64,000 nucleotides of DNA, from contig NZ_MSSV01000018.1 of the NCBI RefSeq assembly GCF_002150505.1, positions 1 through 64,000 on the forward strand. Reading direction: 5' to 3'. Position numbers and translations under genes: made by a program. Under the pieces are notes generated by a model. It was not told the DNA's origin, did no database searches, and saw only the letters and a list, made by a program, of their open reading frames with translations. How positions within the stretch are numbered: position 1 is the stretch's first letter; every line of letters begins with the position of its first letter. The stretch comes from Algoriphagus ratkowskyi. GTDB lineage: Bacteria > Bacteroidota > Bacteroidia > Cytophagales > Cyclobacteriaceae. Shown piece by piece: positions 44,201-50,106 of the stretch.

Positions 44201-44830
44201 CATTTCAGAACTGGCTGCAAAAGTTAATTCTGTTGCAGTAACCGCAGAAAAACTGCCTCCAGTATTGGTGATTTTACCATTGACGAGGATATTGCATCCA
44301 GTGTTATTGATGCGAAGATTACCTAGATTCCCCAAAATTAACTCACCATCAATCTGACCTGTAGCATTTGCTGCTAGACTTATTCTCATACGGGTTACAG
44401 AACTTGCCAAAGTCAGCTTCGACCCCGAATCAATTACTAAATCTGTTCCTGCGCCATTTCCTACAGTAATAGCAGTACTGGCAGTAACATTAAAGGCCAC
44501 TTGTGTATTATTAGAAACAATAAGTCTCCCTATCACTTGGCCGCTAGTGACCGATGTGATATTGAGCGTAGCTCCTGAGTTAAATTGAAGAATATCAGTA
44601 GATGCCGCCGTTGTTCTTGTTGGGTTCCAGTTGGTAGATGTAGCCCAAGAGCCTCCTACCGATCCATTTGGTAAAGTAGGCCCCTTCCATGTGTAGGTAG
44701 CTTGGCCAAAGATATTCGTACAGAAAAATAGAAATAGGAAAGCAACTAGGCAAAATTTAATCTGCCATTTCCCAAAGTTTATAAAAGTGTCTGTAAGAAT
44801 AAACCTCTTCACAGTTAATATTTTTAACAA
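29201..44830 (-). CDS. Giant 5,209-residue repetitive surface adhesin with T9SS type A sorting domain
   Basis: An uninterrupted 15.6-kb frame. The N-terminus has an extended signal sequence with hydrophobic core about 26-40 and cleavage near FGQ (43). The body is Gly/Ser/Thr/Asn-rich beta-helix-like repeats; a short unit G-N-W-T-N-x-G-T-F-x(4)-S-T-x-x-F-x-G occurs more than fifteen times. A longer unit opening C-x-x-G-x-W-[LF]-G-x-x-S-x-[DN]-W and NWCGG recurs near residues 1111, 1605, 2033 and 2456, with variants near 3437 and 4577. Around 4270-4570 there are Ig/SprB-like segments. Residues about 5124-5209, starting LFGPVPNPFS and ending SQKLIKN, are a type A T9SS signal, so it is surface-attached or released by T9SS. 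It is followed after 2 bp by pilin subunit A. Confidence 0.9.
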   Translation of the reverse strand: MLKILTVKRFILTDTFINFGKWQIKFCLVAFLFLFFCTNIFGQATYTWKGPTLPNGSVGGSWATSTNWNPTRTTAASTDILQFNSGATLNITSVTSGQVIGRLIVSNNTQVAFNVTASTAITVGNGAGTDLVIDSGSKLTLASSVTRMRISLAANATGQIDGELILGNLGNLRINNTGCNILVNGKITNTGGSFSAVTATELTFAASSEMHHNRNGAALPLSTWDPNSTLRITGTTTTTSGGTAQTFGNVVLNSSGMGVNMTWSPIRIAGDLIIQNGTGGSLRQGSNYQVDGNVSLISGNYYISPTAARTLTIAGNYNQTGGTLDMGLSTFGSSLAVAGHFTHSAGTITESSSGVGTINLNGAGPIQTFLSGGIVSNQINWNISANSSIQTASDATTFNGGGNFTINSGATLGIRAVDGIATTGGTGHVRSTGTRNYNADANYIFNGTTNQTSNSNFPSSVNTIRIENTGLSGFNTVSWEKDVVVGADLLVNQGNLDLDTFTLNKSAAGGTFSLGAGLKLNVGGTDNFPKNYSTYTIPCTSIVEYDGNLGQLIGGVNYGVLIISGSDTKTFSSATSAICGNLTFTGTTTSIGSAGFSVGGNVSIDAGSNWTPGLYIYQVAGNWTRNGTFTASGSTFDFNGTGAAAISTSNFENVIFSGSGVKSASGPLAISGNVSIAGNFTAGALTHTVGGNWTKAGTFTATGSTINFTGTIHSYIGASNFNNLTFSGSGAKNAIGILTATGNISITNNFNAGAYFHTLAGNWTSSTGSYTPSTSTITFNGSAAQTITASSNTFYNLTLNNTAGLTAANGFSISNQLILDSGTLAAGSNLTMGAASTIRRRGTGTSTGMTGSIQGSNAYDVVYEVGTKSTGSEITGTGLRDVTLAMNASTTLTASAIVSLSQLLTIPTGNTLNMSTFQLTRPGLTTSGAGTLITSNTTINPLPAGVNWSFLVRYANLTGSQKVVFGTYSGLDLSGSSGVITLAQLSEGNITIGSGQFTLTGSQTYTVTGSNVVFNASAAQSIPAITFNNVTLNGSGDKTLSTLTNISGSLSIGGTAVAKLGNTNRTVGSLLLNNVIQSTGSYGSSASSATNKISQYFGTTGTGLINVTSVCIYGEWLGTTSTNWFDPTNWCGGLPTATTDVVISSSAPNQPSIGANGAIARSLLIQNGATLTVSGAFTINVEGNWTNAGTFISGASTVNFSGSNDALIGASNFQHITFSGSGIKSLNGAITVSGDLAILAAGNMDAGTFSHIISGNFSNSGSFDAENSTFLFNAGPSSISGSGAKNFYNLQVNGGVILTLSNATGVSNILTLTSGTLAAGTNLTMGANSSIQRAGTASLPTSFTGTLQGSNVYDVIYSGENKTSGAELSGVAGLRNLTLGLTSGNILTAGTNIAHTGTLAIPSGNTLAMGTFSLSNTSLITTGLGLLTTQNTGSTPLPAGKTWSFPVNYTASTGGQKLVFGTYNGLTASNSSGTNTLAPIGDGGEIVLSTGNFTALGAYTSTGSTVRFAANGPQSVPGIAFNNLILDGSGDKSFSGASNIVGSLTIIPGVIAKLGSINHSASFLTIGSTGQPNGTFGSSASGATFKINTSFGATGSGILTVASSNCTAGLWLGYVSSDWNDAANWCGSIPSSTTDVTISASAPNQPIIGSAGAIVRNITIQTDATLAFSGAFNLDIYGNWTNNGSYTPNQGRIIFKAVGNQTFGGTSSTSIYRVILEKASADQVILNSNLTLTNSLVLTAGTLTAGSRLTVVANTQITRGGITGATSTFSGTIQGVAAYDVIYQGNSKNTGAELSGTGLRNITLSVVADNEITATTNIAQTGQLAIPATMSLNMSTFTLSGMNVSSGTGLLNTANATVPPLPRRKTWTFGINYTASAGNQRIVYGIYNALSVLNTSGTTTLDPLSAGGEIEIASGNFTKSTGLVTGIGSRVNYSATANQSIPVISYGDLILQGSGDKTFGTATTIAGTITVNGLAIARLGSSVTHTAANLTLGSAGQSNGSYGSTVATTASFKVAQYFGTTGTGILNVTNSTCTPGVWLGYFSSNWNSASNWCGGVPNATTEVVIPAGTPFSPIISSGTNYNVYNITIETGAILEIQGTRSITVDDNWTNDGTFIPGSTSTVLFNNADEDQVISGSGTNSFYNLTINKANSTLSTDDPIAISGKLFLLDGDLVSNNKLTCITNSSIDRTDGTFAGTIQGSNVYDLTYLGGNKTTGDEVSGIGLRNMTLNLSGGNTITAGQSISLSGALTIPASQTLSMGSNALLSNTLTTTGTGTLSTSNTSTTPLPAGKTWAFGVIYGAGTGSQKVVHGSYNGLSVTNTSGTTSFAPQIEGTIQIVSGNLTLSGAGSKVASASQLRFSASAAQAIPALTYRNLELAGSGDKTLSGAVTVTEDFSVSGTAVAKLLNVNHTANTVTLGGATQPAGSYGSTASSAQFKLSQYFSSTGTGILTTATGNCVPGTWFGVTSSDWNTASNWCGGIPTLTTDVIIPSGTPFSPTIGVAGGKTQSIEVASGATLTSEGSAVLEVAGNWTINGTFNSGSTSIVEFKGPAISTINSGSFANVSFTGAGTKVATAGLTITGNVLITNNFTTGAFTHTVGGSWTNSGCLLATGSTIDFNGTNAANIAASNFQNVIFSGSGSKTAIGQLNIAGNVSISNNFTTGSFTHKIGGNLANSGTFSPAGSTIEFNGISGQQTFSGISTFNNLTVNNTNGLILPNAITVKDVLISAGSLNANNFNSTVNGNWTNNSGNNSLIGGTSTITFNGIAAQTIGGTFATNFNNLFIANSSSVSLANNTTINGNLSVSAGVFNLSTFTANRATAGGILTLSNNTTLRIGGTNSYPTNYTNNNLIVASTVEYSGTNQIVDNQLYGNLVLSSSGGAVIKILSSSPFTVGGNFTSNVGTGTSVTYTGSENITVIGNVSIGASTIFNGGNFSHTVGGDWVNNGLFNGNNSTIIYAGSGATVSGTGVQNFNNLTIAGSLVNFANANLTIAGNLLTTGSGSFNQATGGTVFMTGIGKTISGLGISLQNLTVGGSINVVQAMELSGNLLVSGSLTTGIGAFSMSGTSKAISGAGNISFGTLAIPGSVTTDANFSISSGLIVVGNLSASSGTTTFTGSSYLSGTANLFNATINGISLQLSVNSTLGVGNELTLLSGTLDATSSAPNTVNFNGSSTQNVNPLSYSNLILSNGSTKNASGNISTAQDITIAPSTTFNASSFIISIYGNWNNNGSFNGGTGTVQFLGPTNSYIRGATTFNILTSNTTSTTELILEDNISASTVNMIQGIISTDANTITITNTRSGNGYIYGNIQRNHTFTTGVAYAFEGPNNTITFSAVTGVTNITVSVKKGPIVDFPFRGSISREYSIAIPAGTYTASLRLHYEDQELNGNNEASIGLWKYNGSVWGTIGKTSNDVNANYVQQTGLTDLTNRWTLSDNSNVVRWNGSVSSDWNTAANWTVLQGSASRPPSASDIVNLGTASFLNQPIITNPVTVKNINFGDVQAVVLSLGSGGSLTSGDINGIGNNTISHRINVNNQQLDINGYLSLSDELDDTSIDLYIESGTVTINGALFQSSDAGIYFTDSGTLKILGDYNFQNGIFNAGSGTVIFNGLNNQNIASVIYNNLIVNKVSGSSTIVGNTEVLGKLQIAEGRLDNLFILKIAGDVEILPRGLFYNYNKLEIGGNWVNNGTFSAEVGQAFIKFNGSGTQTISSTTFNNLEIDKPVGSEAVLIGDIKINSDLKITSGTLDLGVFGSSRNTRGGTATLLDEATIVFGANNFSSSFANYVVSNASTVIINGSVEQALFLPGISIGNLILRNSGVKNLESSLQINGDLTIENGVTFNGKSNNITLNGNWIDEGTFNSSTSTVLFTGTSKNISGNTTFNKATITGSYTILANVTFNDLLNITSSGSLNGGSSILTTLNGDLFNSGVLYTLGTTTFTGNILQTLRLINATTTVALTVNFNGSVSPELISTSPPEFGYLNINNTSGVTPSVGWKILYLLTVGNGASFNGGISTHNVLGSVTNNGVITSNGVLNFTPSSAATLNLGSNFSSTGTVFFGGSGAISFVGNTGTFQNVIVFNTNGAGLTPSSGWNIGNDLSINSGSKLYAGSYIFTLGGDFTSTGILQSGTSTFTMDGGETQKIFTTSAFHNLSINKPSNSVTLLSDVSVNGVLKFVSGSMVTEDYHLIQPSSGVISGAAGNTGWVNGNLQKNVAVGSTVINFEVGDATSYTPISVLFESVNVSGDLIAKTIPADHPNLSSSTFRSDRTVNRYWSFINNGIEFTNASLTMNWVSSDVDAGANTDNLAVGNYDNNEWLYTPIQSPSLTSIQTTEVTSLKDVAVGESCTLSTEFSYSDTIFCSVAGTINPTIIGTAGIFSSETGLSLNPTTGVIDLDSSIPGNYTVINTASSEGGCTSTSSVAISIGATPDITLISTEACEGESSGTISVQVNSGVSPYTFSINGGPYQSDNVFVGLSAGNYSVKVKGFAGCEVSSAITVTAFAPAAIIEYAGNPYRIDQGNALVTLIGTPGGVYSSTTGLDLNRQTGNISLSSSALGTYLVTYTITSSANCAAFQTTTSITIDDSCGTDFTWLGINSNWFDPINWCGNQVPLRTGTTETIQIPFTSNQPIIEGANVFIDGEILLNADARLTIRSGNSFTLNPLSTVSAATGSLIIIEAGSIYRNLGLGVPFIQVNQLFTGAKGWRMVGSPLTTTYASMTAGFETQGFSGSTNPSLQPNLLWWDESDKGTTLQAWRQPANLSSPVSVGRGHYFYIFNGADKPTPATGNYTDVLPLTMSTTGTEVNLATGIFDFGLTFTARDTNLVAQADTLIEVNQADEGFNLIANPTASMLDWNAASGWSKTNTDESIYVWDPVSEAFLVWNGSIGTLGNGMIAPFQGFWVRANNASPSLQLTGNGAKSSTDKAFYGRTIAPEKPSVIHLQVNGENLQAESFISFGKDGLEGVDPKDAYQLESLAEDWVLLYTYGSLNKKTPLVINHLNPLDGNEKVIPLHLAASKSGNPINGNYLMNWTLPTDLPAEVSVTLMDHISHKAIDMRKESVHAFTFEAPKLPNARKGNSFNPLSIPQAVIFQSPYEAGEVNPNARITSGKIQRPFTIFISAKLEGEIGYLPDLPKLFGPVPNPFSTHTKISFYLPNAQKAAIQITDMLGQVVGSFPSEVYDAGIHELDWIPSAIELPHGMYIIRLTTDTNQVSQKLIKN
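37463..41505 (-). repeat. Internal 1.27-1.45 kb tandem modules of the giant adhesin gene
   Basis: On the minus strand, copies of the WLG-SSxW-NWCGG module start near 41505, 40017, 38733 and 37463, so three full modules measure about 1,490, 1,285 and 1,270 bp. Each holds a NWCGG head, GNWT-type strands, a TG.GLRN(M/I)TL block and an F-G-[ST]-[TS]-G-[TS]-G-I-L tail. Boundaries are approximate. Such long near-identical modules are prone to recombination and to assembly collapse. Confidence 0.75.
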
Positions 44831-45489
44831 ATAAGTCTATTTATGTTTTTATTAAAATTGACTAGTTTAAAAAAAGTAATTAGCAAATTCTAAATACGTT
44901 ATTTCTGATTTTCAAATTAAAAAACGTCCAAAAAAATAATTGAGAGAGGAACTGATAAAAAGGGTGTAAAAGTTTGTAAAACAGCAGAAAAATCTTGGCA
45001 TAAAAAAATTACAGCATCAGATAAAGAGTAATTTTTTTGGTCAAATTAGGTGATGAATGGTTGGGTCGAAAGTGTTGACAAGTCAAATAACATATAGTGT
45101 ATTTTGTGTTATGTAAAAGACTTCTTGTCCTATTATATTGTTTAATATCAATTACAATATTTATTTATACTAAGTGGCTATTTATAAATTTTAATCTATT
45201 CTGATTCATTTAAATAATCACGTATAGATAATGTAATTATTAAAATAAAAATCTTAAAACGATTGAAATTTCATTTTTCTTACCAGCCAAGCGACTTCAA
45301 AAGGCTAATTTATTATTCATCCGTACAAAGGTGAATTGATCTCAAATCATCGAAAAAGAGATTATTTAGGATCTTTAAACTCAGAATGAAAATTCGTGGC
45401 AAAAGAATCATCACTGCCTAGAACTTCATTTCTCAAAAATTTTTAACCTCCTTTTAACTTTAAATTAAGAGAATAGGGGATAGGAATTT
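44831..45489. other. AT-rich leader upstream of the giant adhesin, 659 bp
   Basis: No gene is seen. It lies between the end of the antiporter gene and the start of the adhesin, both on the minus strand, so it should contain the adhesin promoter and perhaps a terminator. An 11-bp perfect inverted repeat, AAAAAAATTAC (45002-45012) and GTAATTTTTTT (45028-45038), 170 bp upstream of the adhesin start is the only clear secondary-structure element. No exact TAnnTTTG box was found on the relevant strand. Confidence 0.6.
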
Positions 45490-46773
45490 CTATTTTCCGA
45501 TGGCGTCATTTGAGTTTTCCATAACACTAGGGACCTTCCATTTTACACTTCCTACTGCCTTACTATTAGCGAGGTCAATGGCTTTGGATGACCTTTTCTT
45601 TTCATAGATCATACCAAAAGTCATGATCAAGCTGGTGCCAATAATCACAAATAAAAGTATTCCCGGCTCAAATGATTCCACTTGGCCTTCTGCAGGAATG
45701 CCGTAAAAAAGCAAAACTGTAATTAAACCTCTTGGTGCTATAAATAACTGAGGGATTATATCTTTTCCTTCAAAAATCAGTAATAAGACAAAACGGATAC
45801 CATAGATCGAAGCAATGAGAAGACTACTAATCAATGCTACTTGCAAGTCAAAAAGTGAAGTGATAGCTATCGTTAAACCAAAAATAACGAAGAAGAGAGT
45901 TCTAACAACAAATGCTGTTTCTGCTGTAATCGTATGCAATTCATGATAGATCTGATGTGCTTTGGCATAATCCAACAGGCGAGAAAGCCTGCCTTTGAAA
46001 AACAACTTCATATTGGCGATCACTAATCCAAAGATCAAGATTATGATCAGTGATGAGAGATGCATTTTCTTGCCTAAAGCATACAGAAGAAGTAATACAG
46101 CGATTAGTAGGAAAAGCTTGACATTGCTTTTGATTTTCTGGAAAATCAAAATAATTGCATAACTAGCTATCAGGGAGATGGCCACGGTGAGTAGTAAATT
46201 TCCCCCAAATCCAACAATACCATTGTCTTCGGCAGGGTTTAGTTTTCCGGTAAGGAAGTAGAAAAGTGTAATCCCTAGAATATCAGAAAAAGTGCTCTCG
46301 TAGATGTGAAACTCACGTTTCTTGTTGATCAAACCTGATACACTAGGTATGATAATGGAACTAGAGAGTATTGAAAGTGGCGTAGCATAAAGCCATGCCG
46401 ATTGCATTGTCATCTCTGGTATATAATAATATAAGATACTTGCTGCTGCCCAAGTGGATAGCATCAGGCCTAGTAGTGCAATTGCTAGCGATTTGAGGAT
46501 AGGGACTAGCTTCTCCCGCTTGAGCTCAAGTTCAAGAGCTGCTTCCAGTACGATCATGATCAGACCCACGATTCCCAAGACTTCAAGAATTGGAAAGAAG
46601 TCTATTTGTGCGGAAGTGAAGTATTGAAGAAGATATTGGAGAATTATGCCCAAAGATATAAGCATCAAAACTGCCGGAATGTTGGACTTTTTGGAGATGC
46701 CGTTAAAAAGAAAGGATAATATAATAATCAATGAGAATTCAATGATCAGATTATAGGAGGATACGATTTCCAT
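45490..46773 (-). CDS. CPA-type cation/proton antiporter
   Basis: 427 residues with about 12 hydrophobic helices filling residues 8-390. It resembles the CPA antiporter core. The segment equivalent to the ion-binding helix reads ESTFSDILG (159-167): Asp164 is kept but the usual Asn before it is Ser163. The other unwound-helix motif, normally TDP, reads LSSSIIIPSV (136-145). These differences suggest altered ion selectivity. There is no TrkA/RCK nucleotide-binding domain. The ATG overlaps the stop of the MscS-like gene (TAATG). It is the last gene of a three-gene operon and probably exchanges Na+ or K+ for H+ across the inner membrane. Confidence 0.8.
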   Translation of the reverse strand: MEIVSSYNLIIEFSLIIILSFLFNGISKKSNIPAVLMLISLGIILQYLLQYFTSAQIDFFPILEVLGIVGLIMIVLEAALELELKREKLVPILKSLAIALLGLMLSTWAAASILYYYIPEMTMQSAWLYATPLSILSSSIIIPSVSGLINKKREFHIYESTFSDILGITLFYFLTGKLNPAEDNGIVGFGGNLLLTVAISLIASYAIILIFQKIKSNVKLFLLIAVLLLLYALGKKMHLSSLIIILIFGLVIANMKLFFKGRLSRLLDYAKAHQIYHELHTITAETAFVVRTLFFVIFGLTIAITSLFDLQVALISSLLIASIYGIRFVLLLIFEGKDIIPQLFIAPRGLITVLLFYGIPAEGQVESFEPGILLFVIIGTSLIMTFGMIYEKKRSSKAIDLANSKAVGSVKWKVPSVMENSNDAIGK

Positions 46774-47471
46774 TAGGAGTCAAATTTTTCAGTAGAGTTA
46801 ATTAGCACTTCGTGATCTTGCAAGAAGTTGATAAAATCTTCATGTTGCGCTCCCTTCACTAAGGTGTAATGAAGCAAGTAAGTGTTTTCATTTTGTAAGG
46901 CTTTCAGTATAATCGGTTTGCCTAAGACTAAAATAGGGTGATCAAAAATCAAATTCTGCAACTTCTCTTTCGAAAGTTCTGATTTCAAATAAAGCGCTCG
47001 TTGCTGAACATTAGTATGGTTTGAAATCAAGGTAAAACCTGTATGATCAAAGGAGTTGTACCAAACCCACCGCTCACCTTGGTCTGTTATCAATACCAGT
47101 CCCAAACTGCCTATCCGGTTAATTCTGCCGCGCATCTTTCCGGCTTTCACCACAGTGTCCACAGCTAATAGAGGACTAGAGCGTATAAAAAGTCCACTCA
47201 CATAGTTGCCGAGTTGTTTGAAGACAAATCCGGCCACTAGCAAAATGATGAACCCATGAGTTAAGGGGTCAAGAGCAACAAAACCGCCAATGACTACAAT
47301 CCAAGCTATAGGCTTATAAAAGAGCCTGATTTTGTAAATTAATGCAATATACTTTTTATTGATTCTCTTGTTTTTCACATATCTCGTAAAACCCAAATAC
47401 CCAAAATATATGAGCATATATATTGCTGATACGATGAGAATTAAGACAAGGAGATCATTCCAATGATTCAT
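46773..47471 (-). CDS. MscS-like small membrane protein
   Basis: 232 residues with hydrophobic segments near 8-27, 52-70 and 70-90. The following part (about 93-140), with LLAVDTVVKAGKMRGRINRI then GLVLITDQGERWVWYNS, matches the MscS beta domain, in which a substrate-independent 'vGdwV.v.g..G.V..I' strand pair precedes the 'iPNs' turn (here YNS). The C-terminal 90 residues are soluble. It may form a mechanosensitive channel or gated pore. It lies 15 bp after the large NTPase gene and overlaps the antiporter by one base, so all three should be coproduced. Family assignment is moderate. Confidence 0.6.
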   Translation of the reverse strand: MNHWNDLLVLILIVSAIYMLIYFGYLGFTRYVKNKRINKKYIALIYKIRLFYKPIAWIVVIGGFVALDPLTHGFIILLVAGFVFKQLGNYVSGLFIRSSPLLAVDTVVKAGKMRGRINRIGSLGLVLITDQGERWVWYNSFDHTGFTLISNHTNVQQRALYLKSELSKEKLQNLIFDHPILVLGKPIILKALQNENTYLLHYTLVKGAQHEDFINFLQDHEVLINSTEKFDS

Positions 47472-47486
47472 AGGACTATTGGTAGA

Positions 47487-49877
47487 TTAGGCGAGCAATT
47501 CTTTGTATTTCAAAATTGAATAAAGATCCTGTCTCACGGTGTTTTTGACGATAAGGAACCCATTAGTATCGCGATCCAAAACTCCGATATTTAGCAGCTT
47601 TCGGACAGCAGGTTTGTATTCAGTTTCGTATCTATCGGTAAACAGATTTTTAAGTTCTAGGTCACTGCAATAGCCGAAAAGCAAGCAGTTTTTTAATATG
47701 AGCAATTCTGTGATGGATAGAAAATCGTTAAGGTGTGTCTCTTTTTCGGTAAATCTAATGGATCCATCTTCCTGCACATCAGTACAAAATATCCAAGCTT
47801 GTAAAACTGCACCTATGTTGTAATCGAATTTTTTTATTAGCCAAGTGATTTTCTTTTGGAGTTGTACTTCATTCATTTTGACACCTTCCTTCTCATAGAT
47901 AGCGCGATGGGAGGCTCCATGCCTTAGCATTACTGCTCTGTAGATTTCTTCAGAACCAGTACAGTTCGTATCTAAAAGGTTGGTGAAACCCAGGGCGAAC
48001 TGCATTCTCGAATTTAAGTGAAGGTGAAGTGAGTTGGTCATGCCAACAAGTATAAACACTTTGGTAGAACTTGAGCTTATAAAATCAATTAGTGCTGTAG
48101 CATTTGCAAGTAGCGAACATTCGGAACTTCTCCATTGATGAAAGTCATCAAGGACAAGTATAGGTTTAGAATTTCTTACCGATCTTTTCAAAAAGTTTAA
48201 GACCTCATTCAGATCAAAGCCCATTTTTTGTTTTCTGCCTTCGATGCTTATTTCCGCGCCAGGACTAAGGTAATGTACTTCATTAGACTTGAATTGATGT
48301 GAAGCGAACTCCAGCAAAGTAGACTTGCCACTTAGTGGATCTCCGAGTATAGCAACCGATCTACTTTGGCCTTTTTTCCAATTGCTTAGGATTTTAAGAA
48401 GCTCTTCTTCATGGTTCTTTCGCTTTACCAAAAATAAGTCGCCGATAAAATTTTTATTCAGAAACAAAGAATGGTAGTGGTCTGGAGTTTCTTTCTCATT
48501 TCTTGTTTCTAATATTTCTAAGGCAACTTCCAGGCGCTGATGTGGTGTTTTCTCTTGTACCTCCTTCACTTGCTTTCCTAGATTTTTGAAAAGATTGGAG
48601 ATTTTGGGCCAATAAGTATTTAAAGGACCTTGTTTGCTGGACTTTAATCTGGAGAAATTGGTTTGAAAAGGGACTTTGAGGTACTCCTCTTCAAGGTATA
48701 TTTGAGTTACTTTAAAGTTGTCGATTAGCTCATTCTCTATATAAGTGATGAAATCATGACTTTGTTGAATAGCTTTTTTTTGTTGTTCAGTAACTAAGGT
48801 GAGGGAGGCTATCTCTGCATCAAGGCTGGGTATTTGTTGTGCTTTTCTAGCTACTTTCAATCCACTTTTAATTTGTGCGGCCACATTTAAGAGATGAGAA
48901 TAAGTAGCCTCCTGAAGATCCCATAAATCTGTGAGGTATGGTAAAATCTCATAATCCAGCCATTTTTCAGAAAGCTTACGCAGGTCAACTTTCCGCACTA
49001 CTAAAAATCCACCGGCAGTATTTATTGGTACATCAAGCGTAGGAAGTTGGTCGACTGAATAATCAAGGTGGCGGAGAGTACTTTCAGATCGAATCACCAG
49101 TCCAATCCCTAAGGAGGTTAATTCTTCAAAAGCTTTAATGGTGATATTAAGTTGTTCGAGATCGGTTGTTTTTCCAAGCTCCTTAAGGCATTCATCCGCT
49201 TTACTTTCAAAAAGACCATTTGATTTTATTACATCAGTTCTCAATTGGAGAATCATGTCTCGAATCAGCCCATAATGTGTGATAGCTTCTTTGAGACTAT
49301 TATGGGTTTGGTCTATTTCAATGAATTGGTCGGAAAGGGTTTCAAATTGCACTTGGTAGGTTTTCCAAGGATTTGAGAAGTGCTTAACTGATTCTATTTT
49401 TCTATTGAGAATTTCAGGCTTTTCGAGCAATACTTTTCTCTCCTGCGCAAAATAGCTTAGTGATTTTTCTAATTCGGTGTTGAGGAGCGTTTGAGATTTC
49501 TCGAAGTGACTTTCTAATGTATCGTCAGATACCAAACCATCTGCTGCACGAAGTTTCGCTATGCTCAGCTGCAACAGCACATCTCGCAAAAGCAAAACGA
49601 TGGATTTGAATCGGTCTGGGTAGGAGAAATGGACTAAATAATGATCAACTTCTGTGATTACGGATGTATTATCTGAAGCTAAAAAGTAGGTTTCACCAAC
49701 GTTACAATATACTTCAAGCAGGGAAGTGCCGTTTTCGAAAAGATAGGTATAAAGTTCCTCAGTTGAAGATTGTTCCGCAATACCTTCAATAAACTTTTGA
49801 AATTCACTTATAAATGAATCTAGAAAGATTCTTTCAACTTCGATTGGCTCTGGATTGGAAGGGGCGTTTTGGTTCAT
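47487..49877 (-). CDS. Large P-loop NTPase with long helical N-terminal region
   Basis: 796 residues, no signal peptide or membrane helix. Residues about 1-480 are almost entirely helical with Leu/Glu/Lys heptad character, and I recognise no family there. A P-loop NTPase follows: Walker A GDPLSGKS at about 510-517, Walker B ILVLDDFHQW at about 571-580, a sensor-like KVFILVGMTNS, then a C-terminal winged-helix-like segment (LTDRYETEYKPAVRKLLNIG region). The order resembles STAND or ORC-type ATPases. It is the first gene of an operon with an MscS-like protein and a CPA antiporter, so it may sense a signal and control ion flow. That role is inference from context only. Confidence 0.65.
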   Translation of the reverse strand: MNQNAPSNPEPIEVERIFLDSFISEFQKFIEGIAEQSSTEELYTYLFENGTSLLEVYCNVGETYFLASDNTSVITEVDHYLVHFSYPDRFKSIVLLLRDVLLQLSIAKLRAADGLVSDDTLESHFEKSQTLLNTELEKSLSYFAQERKVLLEKPEILNRKIESVKHFSNPWKTYQVQFETLSDQFIEIDQTHNSLKEAITHYGLIRDMILQLRTDVIKSNGLFESKADECLKELGKTTDLEQLNITIKAFEELTSLGIGLVIRSESTLRHLDYSVDQLPTLDVPINTAGGFLVVRKVDLRKLSEKWLDYEILPYLTDLWDLQEATYSHLLNVAAQIKSGLKVARKAQQIPSLDAEIASLTLVTEQQKKAIQQSHDFITYIENELIDNFKVTQIYLEEEYLKVPFQTNFSRLKSSKQGPLNTYWPKISNLFKNLGKQVKEVQEKTPHQRLEVALEILETRNEKETPDHYHSLFLNKNFIGDLFLVKRKNHEEELLKILSNWKKGQSRSVAILGDPLSGKSTLLEFASHQFKSNEVHYLSPGAEISIEGRKQKMGFDLNEVLNFLKRSVRNSKPILVLDDFHQWRSSECSLLANATALIDFISSSSTKVFILVGMTNSLHLHLNSRMQFALGFTNLLDTNCTGSEEIYRAVMLRHGASHRAIYEKEGVKMNEVQLQKKITWLIKKFDYNIGAVLQAWIFCTDVQEDGSIRFTEKETHLNDFLSITELLILKNCLLFGYCSDLELKNLFTDRYETEYKPAVRKLLNIGVLDRDTNGFLIVKNTVRQDLYSILKYKELLA

Positions 49878-50106
49878 TTGGAATGAAGATATTAATCAAA
49901 GAAACATAAAAAAGAGTTTAGACAAGCTCATTAATTTTTGTTCAAGGTCTTGCCATAAATGAGGCGCTAGCTTCTAGGTTAGATTTTAATATGTTTTGAT
50001 GGAAAAGTATAAAATATAAAAAAATGATGGATTGTCATCAGTTTTTCTTCTTAAAGTACATAAGCGATCAGTAATTATGAAGCAGATAGATTGATGCCTA
50101 TACTTT

